NCBI RefSeq assembly: GCF_039655875.1
Contig: NZ_JBBYXK010000001.1
Span: forward strand, 806,001-870,000
Length of the DNA: 64,000 bases
Direction: 5' to 3'
Origin: Emcibacter sp. SYSU 3D8
GTDB lineage: Bacteria; Pseudomonadota; Alphaproteobacteria; SMXS01
The position numbers and the translations under genes are program-made. Shown piece by piece: positions 36,778-46,395 of the stretch. Under the pieces are notes generated by a model, which had not been told where the DNA came from, searched no databases, and saw only the letters and a list, made by a program, of their open reading frames with translations. Position 1 is the first letter of the stretch; each line of letters starts with the position of its first letter.

Positions 36778-39700
36778 TCACACAGCCGTCCCGATATCCA
36801 CAGGTGTTCTGGCTTTGCTAATGGGCGCGGGATCTTTTCCTCTAGACCTCCGCCTGAGCAGAACGAATGCGGCTGGAATGACGATCATCGACAGAAGCGG
36901 CGCTGTGATCATGCCGCCGACCATAGGCGCCGCGATCCGTTGCATTACTTCCGAACCAGTGCCCGCCCCCAGGAGTATCGGCAGTAGGCCCGCCAGAATG
37001 ACTGCCACCGTCATCGCCTTGGGCCTGACGCGCAGCAGCGCCCCTTCTCGTACCGCCGCCAGCAGGCTGGCGTCGTCATCCTCTTCCGCCAGTTGTTTGC
37101 GTTCCCAGGCCGCCTTCAGATAGATCAGCATCACGATCCCGAACTCCGCAGCAACACCCGCCAGGGCGATGAAGCCCACCGCTGTCGCCACGGATACCGC
37201 GTGCCCCAACAGCCAGATCAGCCAGAGCCCCCCGGCCAGCGCAAATGGAAGCGTGATCAGCAGGAGCAGCGCTTCGTCCCAGCGACGGAACGTCAAATAA
37301 AGCATCACCAGCACGATGAGCAGCGTTGCGGGTACGACCAGCCTGAGCTTGCTGGCTGCGCGTTCGAGATATTCGAACTGCCCCGACCACGACACCGCGT
37401 AACCTGCAGGCAACCTCACGTTGGAAGTAACCTTTGCCCGCAGGTCCGCCACGACAGACGACAGGTCACGCCCCCGTACATCCACATATACCCAGCCCGA
37501 CGGTCGGGCATTTTCGCTGCGAATCATGGCGGGGCCATCTGTAATGCCAATTTGCGCAATGTCGCCAAGCTGGATCAGGCCCCCGCCCGGCAACGGCATG
37601 TTCAATCGACGCAATCCATCGACAGAGTCACGGATCTCGCGGGGATAGCGAACGTTCAGGGAGTAGCGCGCGAGGCCTTCAACTATCTCGGTGACGGGCT
37701 CGCCGCCGATAGCCGTGGCTATAAACGATTGTACGCTCGCCAAGGTCAGCCCATAGCGGCCTATTGCCGTGCGATCTATCTCGATGTCGACGTATCGGCC
37801 ACCGGCCAGCCGTTCGGCAAACGCCGAGGTGACGCCAGGCACGGATCGAACAACATCTGCAATGTTGGCTGCCAGGCTGTCAATGGTCACGAGATCCGGG
37901 CCGCTGACCTTGATACCCACCGGGCTCTTGATGCCGGTGGCCAACATGTCAATACGGTTACGGATTGGCGGCACCCAAACGTTGGTAAGGCCCGGCACCC
38001 GCACGGCCGCGTCTAACTCGCTCACAACCCGGTCCATGGTCATGTCAGGTCGCCATTGTTCCCGGGGCTTGAGCCGCACCGTGGTTTCGAACATCTCCAG
38101 CGGCGCTGGATCGGTCGCCGTGTCCGCCCGCCCGGCCTTGCCCATGACCGAGGTGACCTCGGGCACGGTCATGATCATCCGATCGGTCTGCTGGAGCAGC
38201 TGCGTCGCCTTGCCGATGGAGAGCCCGGGCAGCGCCGTGGGCATATAGAGCAGGTCGCCTTCATCCAGCGGCGGCATGAACTCGGAACCAAGCCGCGTCA
38301 ACGGAACGACCGACACCGCCAGGATGACGGCCGCGAGCAACAAGGTTGTCCTGGGGCGGCGCATCGTCCAGTCGAGGCAAGGCGCATAAAGCCGCGCCAG
38401 CACGCGGTTGACCGGGTTCTCCGCCTCGCTCCTGATACGTCCCCGGATCAAGTAGCCCATGAGCACGGGCACCAGAGTGATCGACAGACCGGCAGCGGCG
38501 GCCATCGCGTAGCTCTTGGTAAAGGCAAGCGGGGAGAACAGCCGGCCTTCCTGGGCTTCCAGCGAGAACACCGGGATGAACGACAGGGTGATGATCAGCA
38601 GCGCCAGGAACAGCGCCGGCCCGACCTCGACCGCGGCGCTTGTGATGATCGCCCAACGCTGGGCAGGCGGAGGCTCCGCGTCGTCGTGCTGGAGGCGCCA
38701 GTGTTCCAGATGCTTGTGGGCGTTCTCGATCATCACCACGCTGGCATCGACCATGGCGCCGATGGCGATGGCGATGCCACCCAGCGACATGATGTTCGCG
38801 GAGAGGCCCTGCAGATGCATGACGAGGAAGCTCGCCAGTATTCCCAGCGGCAGCGTGACGATGGCAACGAATGACGAGCGCAGGTGGAGCAGGAACAAAC
38901 CGCACACCAGCGCGACGATGATGAACTCCTCGATCAGCTTGTGTGTCAGCGTCTCGACCGCGCGGCCGATCAGGTCGGAACGGTCGTAAGTGGTCACGAT
39001 CTCGACACCCGGTGGCAGGCTCTTGCGTAGCGTCTCGATCCGGGCATGAACCGCCTGGAGCGCGTTCCAGGCATTCTTTCCCGACCGCAAGACAATGATG
39101 CCCCCGGCAACTTCACCTTGCCCGTTGAGTTCCGCGACGCCCCGGCGCATCTCCGGGCCGACTTGTACGGTCGCTACGTCGCCGACGCGAACGAGGCCAC
39201 CCGTCGATCCGGTCTTGACGGCCGTGCTAGCGATATCAGTGCCGCCGGTCAGGTAGCCGGGGCTGCGCACCATGTACTCGGCTTCGCCCAGTTCAAGCAC
39301 CGAGCCGCCGGCCGATTCATTTGCTCCCTTGAGCGCCGCTATGACATCCGCGGCGGTGAGCCCGACATTGAGCAGCCTGACCGGATCGAGCAGCACCTGA
39401 TATTGCTTCACCATGCCGCCCAGACTGGCAACTTCGGCGATATCGGGAATGGTCTTCAGCTCGTAGCGAAGGAACCAGTCCTGCAGCGAGCGAAGCTGCC
39501 CAAGGTCGTGGCCCCCGGTTCTATCGACGAGCGCATAGGTGTAGATCCAGCCCACACCGGTGGCGTCCGGCCCCATGGCGACGCGAGCCGATGGCGGCAG
39601 CCGGTTCTGCACCTGCGCCAGCGACTCCAGCACGCGTGAGCGAGCCCAATACGGGTCCGTGCCGTCTTCAAACAGGATGTAGACGAAGGAGTCACCGAAG

Positions 39701-39960
39701 AACGAGTACCCCCGCACGGTCTTCGCGCCAGGCACCGACAGCATGGTCGTCGTCAACGGGTAGGTGACCTGGGTTTCGACCAGGTCGGGAGCTTGGCCGG
39801 GGTAGGTGGTACGCAGAATGACTTGCACATCGGATAGATCAGGCAGTGCGTCCAGCGGTGTCGCTCGGATACCCCAGATCCCCCCGGCCGTGATCGCCGC
39901 CGCCGCCAGCAGCACAAGGATGCGGTTGTCCACCGACCACCGGATGATCGCGGCAATCAC
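36778..39960 (-). CDS. cusA: CusA/CzcA-type RND heavy-metal efflux pump
   Basis: 1060 residues, the full RND size, with 12 membrane helices and two large periplasmic loops. [12 protein letters not shown] and [18 protein letters not shown] mark the HME-RND subfamily, whose TM4 carries the proton-relay acidic residues. Met-rich positions in the porter domain fit Cu(I)/Ag(I). The start is GTG and overlaps the cusB stop (GTGA). It takes metal from CusB or the cytoplasm and drives it out through CusC by proton influx. Confidence 0.94.
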   Translation of the reverse strand: MIAAIIRWSVDNRILVLLAAAAITAGGIWGIRATPLDALPDLSDVQVILRTTYPGQAPDLVETQVTYPLTTTMLSVPGAKTVRGYSFFGDSFVYILFEDGTDPYWARSRVLESLAQVQNRLPPSARVAMGPDATGVGWIYTYALVDRTGGHDLGQLRSLQDWFLRYELKTIPDIAEVASLGGMVKQYQVLLDPVRLLNVGLTAADVIAALKGANESAGGSVLELGEAEYMVRSPGYLTGGTDIASTAVKTGSTGGLVRVGDVATVQVGPEMRRGVAELNGQGEVAGGIIVLRSGKNAWNALQAVHARIETLRKSLPPGVEIVTTYDRSDLIGRAVETLTHKLIEEFIIVALVCGLFLLHLRSSFVAIVTLPLGILASFLVMHLQGLSANIMSLGGIAIAIGAMVDASVVMIENAHKHLEHWRLQHDDAEPPPAQRWAIITSAAVEVGPALFLALLIITLSFIPVFSLEAQEGRLFSPLAFTKSYAMAAAAGLSITLVPVLMGYLIRGRIRSEAENPVNRVLARLYAPCLDWTMRRPRTTLLLAAVILAVSVVPLTRLGSEFMPPLDEGDLLYMPTALPGLSIGKATQLLQQTDRMIMTVPEVTSVMGKAGRADTATDPAPLEMFETTVRLKPREQWRPDMTMDRVVSELDAAVRVPGLTNVWVPPIRNRIDMLATGIKSPVGIKVSGPDLVTIDSLAANIADVVRSVPGVTSAFAERLAGGRYVDIEIDRTAIGRYGLTLASVQSFIATAIGGEPVTEIVEGLARYSLNVRYPREIRDSVDGLRRLNMPLPGGGLIQLGDIAQIGITDGPAMIRSENARPSGWVYVDVRGRDLSSVVADLRAKVTSNVRLPAGYAVSWSGQFEYLERAASKLRLVVPATLLIVLVMLYLTFRRWDEALLLLITLPFALAGGLWLIWLLGHAVSVATAVGFIALAGVAAEFGIVMLIYLKAAWERKQLAEEDDDASLLAAVREGALLRVRPKAMTVAVILAGLLPILLGAGTGSEVMQRIAAPMVGGMITAPLLSMIVIPAAFVLLRRRSRGKDPAPISKARTPVDIGTAV

Positions 39961-41474
39961 GGTTCGTCTCCCACGCCGGCGGGGCCCGCAACCGGCTCGA
40001 GCCAGGTGACGGTTGGCGACTTTCCGGCATCCATCTTGAAGCGGAAGCGCACCGCCGTGCCTAAGGGCACTGTTGTCTTGATGTCAGGCGCGAGCGCAAA
40101 CGTCATGGTCATGGCCGGCCAGTCCAATGCAGCCACCGGTTCGTGGCGCAGGGTAACAGCGTCAGCCGTCAAGCCGGTCACCACGCCATTGCCCTCATAG
40201 CCAACTTTCGCTGCGGGAATGGGGTCCGGTCGTGTCGGCGTTTGCACCCGTTTACCCGCCGCTCGCAGGTTGGATTCGGAATCGATCAGGAACTGCGCCG
40301 AGCTGACAACAGTCGCTCCTTCCATCAGGCCCGAGCGCACCTCGGTCTGGCCGTTGATCGTCCGCCCTGCGTCGATCTCGAGCGGCACAAATCGTCCCGC
40401 GTCATTTTGCGCGTAGACAAGCGTGCGTGTTCCCGTGCGGATGATCGCCTCGTCGGGTACGGCCAGCACCTGTTCTCCGGCACCCTCCTCAAAGACAACC
40501 CGAGCCGTCATGCCCGGCACCAGCGTCAGGTCACGGTTGGAAGCCTCAAGCCGCACGCCTCGCGTACGCGTCACGGGGTCAACGGCGGGAAGAACGGCGA
40601 CGACCTTGGCCGTGATCGGCATGTCCATCAAACCCGGTGCCAAAACGGAGGCGGTATCCCCAGGATGGATCGAACCGGTACTCGACTCGGGAAGCGCCGC
40701 CTCGATCCAGATCGGAGACAGTGGTGATATCCTTGCCAGCATCTGTCCGGGGGCGACGGTCATTCCCTCTCGCGCTCCCAGCTCTCGAACGATGCCGGAG
40801 GCCGGTGCGTGTTGTACCAATGTCAGGTCGGGTGCCAGCCCTTGTTCAGCCTTTTCAATGCTGGCTTGATCGACACCAAGAACCTTGAGTCGCCGTATTG
40901 CCGCCTGACGGAGTGGCGCAAGGTCCGATGAACCCGATTGGTTGAGAACTTGATATTCGCGCAGCGCGGCAAGCAGCTCCGGGTTTGTGATGGTAAGAAG
41001 CGGATCACCCCGCCTTACCGTCGCGTAGTTGCCGGAAACATGCACGCTGACGATGGTTCCGGCGGTACGTGCCTGTAGCAGAACGTCGTTGCCTTCCGGT
41101 ACGCCGACGGTGGCTGGCGCCTCGATTGAAAATCCGAACCGCTGACGCGAGGCCTTGGCCGTGCGTAGCCCCAGGTTCTGCGCCATTGCAGGGTCTATCT
41201 TGACACCGGCAGCGGCTTCTTCGTCTGCGTAGACTGGTACCAGGTCCATGTCCATAAACGGCGACTTGCCCGGTTTGTCGAAGCGCTGGCCCGGCACCAT
41301 CGGATCATGCCAGTAAAGAACCTGCTTGCTGCTCTCGCTGCCGGCCTTGCCAGATGACACCGATAATGGGGGAGCGCCGTATGGCGCTGTACGATGACCG
41401 ATCCAGTAGCCGAAGCCCGCTGCGGCGAGAACGCCCGCCCCGGTAACCAGAACCTGAAGTGTCCTGCGGTTCAT
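39957..41474 (-). CDS. cusB: CusB membrane-fusion protein with C-terminal CusF-like domain
   Basis: 505 residues, longer than simple CusB (about 400). An N-terminal membrane anchor is followed by a heavy-metal-binding segment ([29 protein letters not shown]), the hairpin/lipoyl and beta-barrel domains to about 400, and a CusF-like tail of about 75 residues with [25 protein letters not shown]. The Trp and Met positions match the Cu(I) site of CusF. So the periplasmic chaperone is fused to the adaptor here. It overlaps cusC and cusA by four bases each. Confidence 0.93.
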   Translation of the reverse strand: MNRRTLQVLVTGAGVLAAAGFGYWIGHRTAPYGAPPLSVSSGKAGSESSKQVLYWHDPMVPGQRFDKPGKSPFMDMDLVPVYADEEAAAGVKIDPAMAQNLGLRTAKASRQRFGFSIEAPATVGVPEGNDVLLQARTAGTIVSVHVSGNYATVRRGDPLLTITNPELLAALREYQVLNQSGSSDLAPLRQAAIRRLKVLGVDQASIEKAEQGLAPDLTLVQHAPASGIVRELGAREGMTVAPGQMLARISPLSPIWIEAALPESSTGSIHPGDTASVLAPGLMDMPITAKVVAVLPAVDPVTRTRGVRLEASNRDLTLVPGMTARVVFEEGAGEQVLAVPDEAIIRTGTRTLVYAQNDAGRFVPLEIDAGRTINGQTEVRSGLMEGATVVSSAQFLIDSESNLRAAGKRVQTPTRPDPIPAAKVGYEGNGVVTGLTADAVTLRHEPVAALDWPAMTMTFALAPDIKTTVPLGTAVRFRFKMDAGKSPTVTWLEPVAGPAGVGDEP

Positions 41475-42772
41475 TGGCTTGCCTCATTCGTCCGGAATAA
41501 AGATCGCGTGCGGTCGGCATCAAGCAGCATCAGGCTGACCCAGGCGCGACCGAGATCACCCAGCAGCGCCAGCCGTTCCCGCCCGACGTCAATCTGGTTG
41601 CGATCAGCCTGGATGGCGTCATCGAGACTACCGGTTCCCGCACCATAGCGAGCAGCTGCTAGATCGGCCTGTTGCCTGGCCAACGGCACCAGTGCGTCGT
41701 CAAAGCGCCGCAACCGGTCTGTCGCCGACTGCCATGTCGCCCACATGCCGCGGATCTCGGCCAAAGCCTTGCGGCGCGCAGCCTCGACCTTCGCCGCGGC
41801 AGCTATCTCACGCGAGTGGGTTGCCTCCACCACTCGATCCTGCCTCGCGGCCCGGTTGATGGGCAGCGGCACGGAGAACATCAGCGAGACCATCTGCGAT
41901 CTGTCACCATCCCGTTGGCCGAAACCGAGTTTAGCCGTCCAGTCGGGATGCCGCTCCGCCCGCATGACCGCGGTATCGGCTTGGGCGGCGCGCAATGCCG
42001 CAGCCGCAGCCAGAACGGCGGCGTGTGACTGAACCAAGACCTCAAGCTGAGCGGGATCGGCTGGCGCCATTGTGAAATCTGGCAAGGTGCCGCTGGGTTC
42101 CGGGTCAGCCACAAGCGTCCACCGGAAAAGCGCTGCTTTCAGGGAGCCAATCCTGGCATCCAACTCGGCGTGTTCGTTGTCATGTTCCAATAATGCCTGA
42201 CGGGCGGCAATGGCATCTCCGGCGGGCATGGTAGAGGAAGCAACACTCGCCTCCGCACCGGCGATGAGAGTGGTCAGCAGGTGCCTATCCTGATCCAGCA
42301 GGTGCTCTTCGTGCTTGGCCAGCAAGAGCGCGAACCAGTTCGTGGCCACCTCCTGAAGTATCCCCAGTTGATCTGCGTCCGCCTGCGCCATGTTGACGGC
42401 GCCTCGAAGCTGCGCCCGTTCGGCGCGGGCCGCGCGCTTTGACCGGCCGACCCACTGCTGCGACAGCCCAATGGTCTTCATTGTCATGTCAGCGCGGTTG
42501 AAATTGAATCGGTCAGCGCCTGTGAATGGCAGGTTCTGAATGCCGGCCGACAATACCGGGTCTGGTAGCTGTTGGGCCGCCTTGGCGTCTTCGCTGGATG
42601 CCGCGACCTCGGCACGCCCCGCCACCAGACCCTGACTTTCCTGATCGGCTAACCTCAGCGCCTGCGACAGACTCAAGGGTGCCGCTCGCGCCTGCCCCCC
42701 CACAGCCCAGACAAACGCCAACAGAACAAGCGTGGCGATTCCGCACGAGGCGGGCCATTCCCTTCGCGTCAT
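41471..42772 (-). CDS. cusC: CusC/TolC-family outer-membrane channel
   Basis: About 433 residues. Signal peptide MTRREWPASCGIATLVLLAFVWAVGGQARA, then the duplicated helical OEP domains with LSLSQALRLADQES at the start of repeat 1 and long alpha-helical stretches. The start with GGAGGA is preferred over one ten codons upstream. No lipobox is obvious, unlike E. coli CusC. It forms the outer-membrane exit of the CusCBA pump. Confidence 0.88.
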   Translation of the reverse strand: MTRREWPASCGIATLVLLAFVWAVGGQARAAPLSLSQALRLADQESQGLVAGRAEVAASSEDAKAAQQLPDPVLSAGIQNLPFTGADRFNFNRADMTMKTIGLSQQWVGRSKRAARAERAQLRGAVNMAQADADQLGILQEVATNWFALLLAKHEEHLLDQDRHLLTTLIAGAEASVASSTMPAGDAIAARQALLEHDNEHAELDARIGSLKAALFRWTLVADPEPSGTLPDFTMAPADPAQLEVLVQSHAAVLAAAAALRAAQADTAVMRAERHPDWTAKLGFGQRDGDRSQMVSLMFSVPLPINRAARQDRVVEATHSREIAAAAKVEAARRKALAEIRGMWATWQSATDRLRRFDDALVPLARQQADLAAARYGAGTGSLDDAIQADRNQIDVGRERLALLGDLGRAWVSLMLLDADRTRSLFRTNEASQ

Positions 42773-42795
42773 GGTTTCCTCCAAGACATGAGCAG

Positions 42796-42823
42796 AAGGC
42801 ACCCGGCTTTGTCCGGGTGCCTT
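42796..42823 (-). terminator. 11-bp hairpin between ytkA-like gene and cusC
   Basis: AAGGCACCCGG (42796-42806) and CCGGGTGCCTT (42813-42823) pair perfectly around a six-base loop. It sits 11 bases past the ytkA-like stop and about 24 bases before the cusC start. No clear T-run follows. It could end the upstream transcript or tune expression of cusCBA relative to the upstream gene. Confidence 0.6.
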
Positions 42824-42834
42824 GCGCCTTTGTG

Positions 42835-43239
42835 TTACTTCGCCTCGAGGATGACCTGACCGCGAACGGGGGCAGCTTCACCAGGAATTTGCGCCTCGAT
42901 GGTGACCGCCCAGCGCCCTGGCATGGAAAGGGTGGTCGAGAACGCGTACCGGGATGGGTCAGCCGAGCCGGCGGGCACAATCTTACCCGTCATTTCCGCC
43001 ATTCCGTCAGGCCCCATGTCGACCCGCGTCGCCGACACCTTTGCGCCGGTCACCGGGCGCATGTCTGGCCCCATGATCTGAACCGTGAACGTGGCGGGGG
43101 CTCCGGCCTTCACGGCCATAGGCTGGGCGGTGAAGTGGTAGACAGCCTTCGTGGCGGCATCCTGCCCGGCAGCTGCGGTGGTGATGGCGCCAAACAGCGC
43201 GACCAGGACGAGCGCGCCCTGTATCAAGATACGAGACAT
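42835..43239 (-). CDS. Exported YtkA/FixH-like protein
   Basis: 134 residues. Signal peptide MSRILIQGALVLVALFGAITTAAA, then one immunoglobulin-like YtkA domain with GAPATFTVQIMGPDMRPVTGAKV and PGRWAVTIEAQIP. Met residues recur (GPDMRP, VDMGPDGMAEM), common in copper-handling relatives. AGAGGA precedes the ATG. Proteins of this type are frequent beside Cus and Cop genes and are thought to be periplasmic; no enzymatic role is known. Confidence 0.82.
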   Translation of the reverse strand: MSRILIQGALVLVALFGAITTAAAGQDAATKAVYHFTAQPMAVKAGAPATFTVQIMGPDMRPVTGAKVSATRVDMGPDGMAEMTGKIVPAGSADPSRYAFSTTLSMPGRWAVTIEAQIPGEAAPVRGQVILEAK

Positions 43240-43306
43240 GGTGATCCTCTTGCTTTGAACGATGGTCATGGAACCGGCGGCGCACTTGGCCGCCGACGAA
43301 CATCGT

Positions 43307-43672
43307 TCAGGCGCTGGGAGGATGGGTTGGGGGTTTTGGTGTCACGTCGGTCCAGGCCGATGGCCGAAACACGGCTTCGCTGCGCTGGAGCTCGTGATCA
43401 GCATCGCTGACGGAGATCACCACGACCGCCGAACTGCACTTGTTGAAGCAGGTCATATCCGATGCGCAACAGTCCGGCTTATTGCCGTGGCTGGATTTGA
43501 CGGGTGACTGGTGGCAGGGCGAGTGACCCGCGTCAGCATTCATAATGCCGCCCTTAGACGACATATCCCGCCAACTGTCCGCATGCGCCGCAACAGATGA
43601 TTGCACACTGGCTACCGCGAAGAGCAGTCCTGTCAAAAGCAGCAACCATCGCGCATATTTTAGACGGCACAT
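43307..43672 (-). CDS. Cys/His-rich exported protein next to cus genes
   Basis: About 121 residues. Signal-like start MCRLKYARWLLLLTGLLFAVASV, then a Cys-rich stretch: HSPCHQSP and CCASDMTCFNKC near the middle, ending in a Pro-rich tail PKPPTHPPSA. The arrangement suggests metal binding in the periplasm. I do not recognise a named family; CopL- or DUF2946-like proteins are a possibility because of size, location and Cys pattern. The start could be one of two upstream codons. It lies 67 bases before the YtkA-like gene. Confidence 0.6.
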   Translation of the reverse strand: MCRLKYARWLLLLTGLLFAVASVQSSVAAHADSWRDMSSKGGIMNADAGHSPCHQSPVKSSHGNKPDCCASDMTCFNKCSSAVVVISVSDADHELQRSEAVFRPSAWTDVTPKPPTHPPSA

Positions 43673-44003
43673 CACACACTCAATATCGCATCGCGCCGCC
43701 AATGATGGCAAGCCGCTCAGTGTACGCCTTAAGCCGTCTAGGAGAAGTCAGTCGTTATCCCTACAGAACCTCAATAGATTGCCCCGGGAACGGATCGCCC
43801 CCCCGCCACGCCACCGTCGATGTTAACCGGGTACGTGGCGCGGGATATTTACTCCGATGTACGGATCCATCATTCAGCACGACCCTTGAGGAGGCGGCTG
43901 GCCTCCCGGTGGGAGGAGGAGCTTGAGTTTCCCACATACGCTTCCAATATCCGGCCACCTCGGGCCTAGCTCGGTATGGAGACACCAGTTAAGTCAGTTG
44001 CCG
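43673..44003. other. Gene-free stretch right of the cus genes
   Basis: About 330 bases with no convincing reading frame. A hairpin, CCTCCC (43902-43907) with GGGAGG (43911-43916), could end transcription. The Cys-rich gene's promoter should be here. Confidence 0.45.
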
Positions 44004-44750
44004 CTACGGGCGCTTCCTGGGAACCGGAATGATCATGCGTACCCGCGTGCGGTATTGCACGTAATCTTCCCCCAGCCCCGCGACCAGGTCACGCTCCTCG
44101 AAATGCAGCGCGACCAGGATGTAGAGGGTCGTCACCACCGCGAACAGCAGGTGGCCCAGCGTCATCGAAGGTGTTGCCCAGAACGCGATGATGAACCCGA
44201 GCATGATGGGATGGCGCACTATCCGATAAAAGGCCACCATCTTGAACGCCATCGAGGGTGCCTTCCGCCCGCGCATATTGTGGAGCACCTGTTTCAGGCC
44301 GAACAGCTCGAAATGGTCGATCATGAAGGTCGACAACAGCACGATGACCCAGCCCGCGAAGAACAGCCCCACCAGCAGATCGTGGGCAAGGGCATTGTCG
44401 ACGATCCAGATCGGTTGTGTCAGAGGCCGCCAGAGCCAGAACAGTAGGATCAGTGCCAGGCTCGATAACAGCACGTATGTGCTGCGCTCGATCGACTGAG
44501 GCACGATCCTGGTCCAGGCGGTCTTGAAGCCGGGGCGAGCCATGACGCTGTGCTGCACGGCGAAGACGCCGAGCAGTAGCAAGTCGATGGCGATCGACGG
44601 AACGATCGCCCCCATCACGCCGGAGTCGATCGTCTTCGGCACCAGACCGTCTATCCGGTAGTTGCCGACAAAGGCGATGGAATACAGGAACGTCACGAAA
44701 AACAGGGCGTAGCAGGCGATGCCGTAAACAAGTGCGAGAATTCTACCCAT
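44004..44750 (-). CDS. MddA/NnrU-like membrane methyltransferase
   Basis: 248 residues, six or so membrane helices. The C-terminal RHPIMLGFIIAFW and HFEERDLVAGLGEDYVQYRTRV form the S-adenosylmethionine site seen in isoprenylcysteine and phospholipid methyltransferases. The N-terminal VQHSVMARPGFK and IERSTYVLLSSLALILLFW-WRP are typical of proteins called methanethiol S-methyltransferase (MddA), which make dimethyl sulfide. GAGGAGG precedes the chosen ATG. Its location beside sulfur-handling genes fits methylation of thiols or sulfide, which remains an inference. Confidence 0.8.
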   Translation of the reverse strand: MGRILALVYGIACYALFFVTFLYSIAFVGNYRIDGLVPKTIDSGVMGAIVPSIAIDLLLLGVFAVQHSVMARPGFKTAWTRIVPQSIERSTYVLLSSLALILLFWLWRPLTQPIWIVDNALAHDLLVGLFFAGWVIVLLSTFMIDHFELFGLKQVLHNMRGRKAPSMAFKMVAFYRIVRHPIMLGFIIAFWATPSMTLGHLLFAVVTTLYILVALHFEERDLVAGLGEDYVQYRTRVRMIIPVPRKRP

Positions 44751-44836
44751 GGTGTCCTCCTCTGGCTTGGCCATGTTGAGCGATCCCGTCCCCGGCAGGG
44801 CGACGGCTGTTCGAAGAATCTCCTCGCCGCGCGTAT

Positions 44837-45493
44837 CTACGCTACCGGCAGCCCGGCGGCCCTCCATTCGGGATAGCCATCCTCAAGCCGGCGGGCCTGG
44901 AACCCGCTGCTGCGCAACAGGGCGACAGCCTCGAAGGCGAACACGCAATAGGGGCCGCGGCAGTAGGCGACGACCTCCTGGCCTTTCGGGAGCTCGCGCA
45001 GGCGCGCGGCCAACTGGCGTAGCGGGATGTTGATGGAACCCGGCAAATGCCCAGCGTCGAATTCGTCCTCCGGCCGCACGTCGAGAACCGTTACCAGGTC
45101 ATCCTTCATCCGTCGGGTGAGTTCGTCGCGGGAGACAGGCTCCATGGCGTCGTGTTCACGGAAGTAGCCGCCGATGGCCTCGCGCACTGCCGCCAGATTG
45201 AGTTCGGCGACGCGGCGTAGCGCGCCAAGAAGCTCAATGACCTTCGTGTCGTTGACCCGGTAGAGAATGCGCTTGCCGTCCCGCCGCGAGGCGAGCAGAC
45301 CCGCCTGGCGCATGAACCGAAGGTGCTGGGATGCGTTTGCGACCGACAAGCCTGCCCGTTCCGCCAACGCTTCGACGCTCTTCTCGCCCTGGGCAAGAAG
45401 CTCGAGGATTTCGACCCGGTGCACATGCCCGAGCCCCTTCGCCACCTCGGCGACTCCGGTCAGCACGGTTTTCTTCGCGTTGTGGATTGACAT
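44837..45493 (-). CDS. ArsR-type repressor fused to a rhodanese domain
   Basis: 218 residues. A winged helix at about 15-100 (VAKGLGHVHRVEILELLAQGEKSVEALAERAGLSVANASQHLRFM) is followed by a rhodanese domain at about 125-218 with DVRPEDEFDAGHLPGSINIP and the active loop YCRGPYC. The DNA-binding half has no Cys, so it cannot sense persulfide like BigR or SqrR; sensing may sit in the rhodanese Cys. It is divergent from the metallo-beta-lactamase gene with an operator-like repeat between them. It stands 86 bases upstream of the methyltransferase gene on the same strand. Confidence 0.92.
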   Translation of the reverse strand: MSIHNAKKTVLTGVAEVAKGLGHVHRVEILELLAQGEKSVEALAERAGLSVANASQHLRFMRQAGLLASRRDGKRILYRVNDTKVIELLGALRRVAELNLAAVREAIGGYFREHDAMEPVSRDELTRRMKDDLVTVLDVRPEDEFDAGHLPGSINIPLRQLAARLRELPKGQEVVAYCRGPYCVFAFEAVALLRSSGFQARRLEDGYPEWRAAGLPVA

Positions 45494-45512
45494 CCGAGAC
45501 TGCCTCAACAAA

Positions 45513-45534
45513 CATTCAACTCATTAATTGAATG
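45513..45534. promoter_or_regulatory. ATTCAA-type inverted repeat, candidate ArsR operator
   Basis: CATTCAA (45513-45519) and TTGAATG (45528-45534) form a perfect 7-bp dyad with an 8-base spacer, 20 bases upstream of the repressor start on the minus strand and 78 bases before the MBL start. ArsR-family BigR binds ATTCAAT-type dyads, so this is a strong candidate operator. Binding is inferred. Confidence 0.7.
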
Positions 45535-45611
45535 ATTCTGGGCGCCGTTGTCAAGCCTGCGTCGGCATGGCCTTCGGTGTCCATTCCCAACCCCAGCCAG
45601 TCGGTAATGCC

Positions 45612-46346
45612 ATGATCCTGCGCCAATACCTGCATAGCGACCCCGTCGGCCTGTCCTATCTGTTCGGTTGCGGCGGCAAGGCCGCTGGAGCCGTCGTCGA
45701 TCCATTCGGCGACGTGGGGCGGTATATTCGCGCCGCCGAAGAAACTGGCATGCGGATCCTTTATGTCATCGACACCCACATTCACGCCGACCACGCCTCG
45801 GTTGGCAGGGAACTGGCCCGGGCCGCAGGCGGAGAGTACGTATTGCACGCTCGCGCCGAAGCGGCGCCCCCGTTCAGCGGCGTCGATGACGGCGACGTGC
45901 TCGAGCTGGGCAACGTCTCCGTGAAGGTGCTGCACACGCCGGGCCATACCCCGGAGCATGTTTCCCTGCTCGTTACCGACCGCACGCGAGCCGACGAGCC
46001 CTGGCTGGTGTTCACCGGGCATACGCTGATGGTCGGCGACGTCGGCAGAACCGAGCTCGCGACCAGCGCCGAAGACGGTGCCCGCACACTGTTCCGCAGC
46101 CTGGAGGGGCTGAGGAAACTGCCCGACTATGTCGAGGTGCTGCCCGGCGCCTATTCCGGCTCGGTCTGCGGCCGCCGCCTGAGTGGCAAGACCACATCGA
46201 CGATCGGCTTCGAACGCCGGTACAACGCCGCGTTCAAGGTCGGCGACGAGAGCGCCTTCCTCAATCTGATGACCAGCGACATTCCGCCACCGCCCGAGCA
46301 CGCCGCCGAGCTGCGCGCCCGCAATGCCGGCCTCGTGGTGGTTTGA
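45612..46346 (+). CDS. MBL-fold protein, ETHE1/persulfide-dioxygenase-like
   Basis: 244 residues. DTHIHADHASVG is the HxHxDH iron or zinc motif, HTPGHTPEHVS gives the next His and VGDVGRTEL the Asp. The usual late PGH-type His is replaced in VLPGAYSGSVCG. ETHE1-like proteins oxidise glutathione persulfide; BigR-linked Blh proteins are close in layout. An in-frame start further upstream (45567) is possible but the chosen ATG starts the conserved MILRQYLHSD. It lies 49 bases before the DsrE gene. Confidence 0.85.
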   Translation: MILRQYLHSDPVGLSYLFGCGGKAAGAVVDPFGDVGRYIRAAEETGMRILYVIDTHIHADHASVGRELARAAGGEYVLHARAEAAPPFSGVDDGDVLELGNVSVKVLHTPGHTPEHVSLLVTDRTRADEPWLVFTGHTLMVGDVGRTELATSAEDGARTLFRSLEGLRKLPDYVEVLPGAYSGSVCGRRLSGKTTSTIGFERRYNAAFKVGDESAFLNLMTSDIPPPPEHAAELRARNAGLVVV

Positions 46347-46395
46347 CAAGGCCGACGGCAGCTCCACTCGCATTATCCAGACCAAGGCCACCGAG

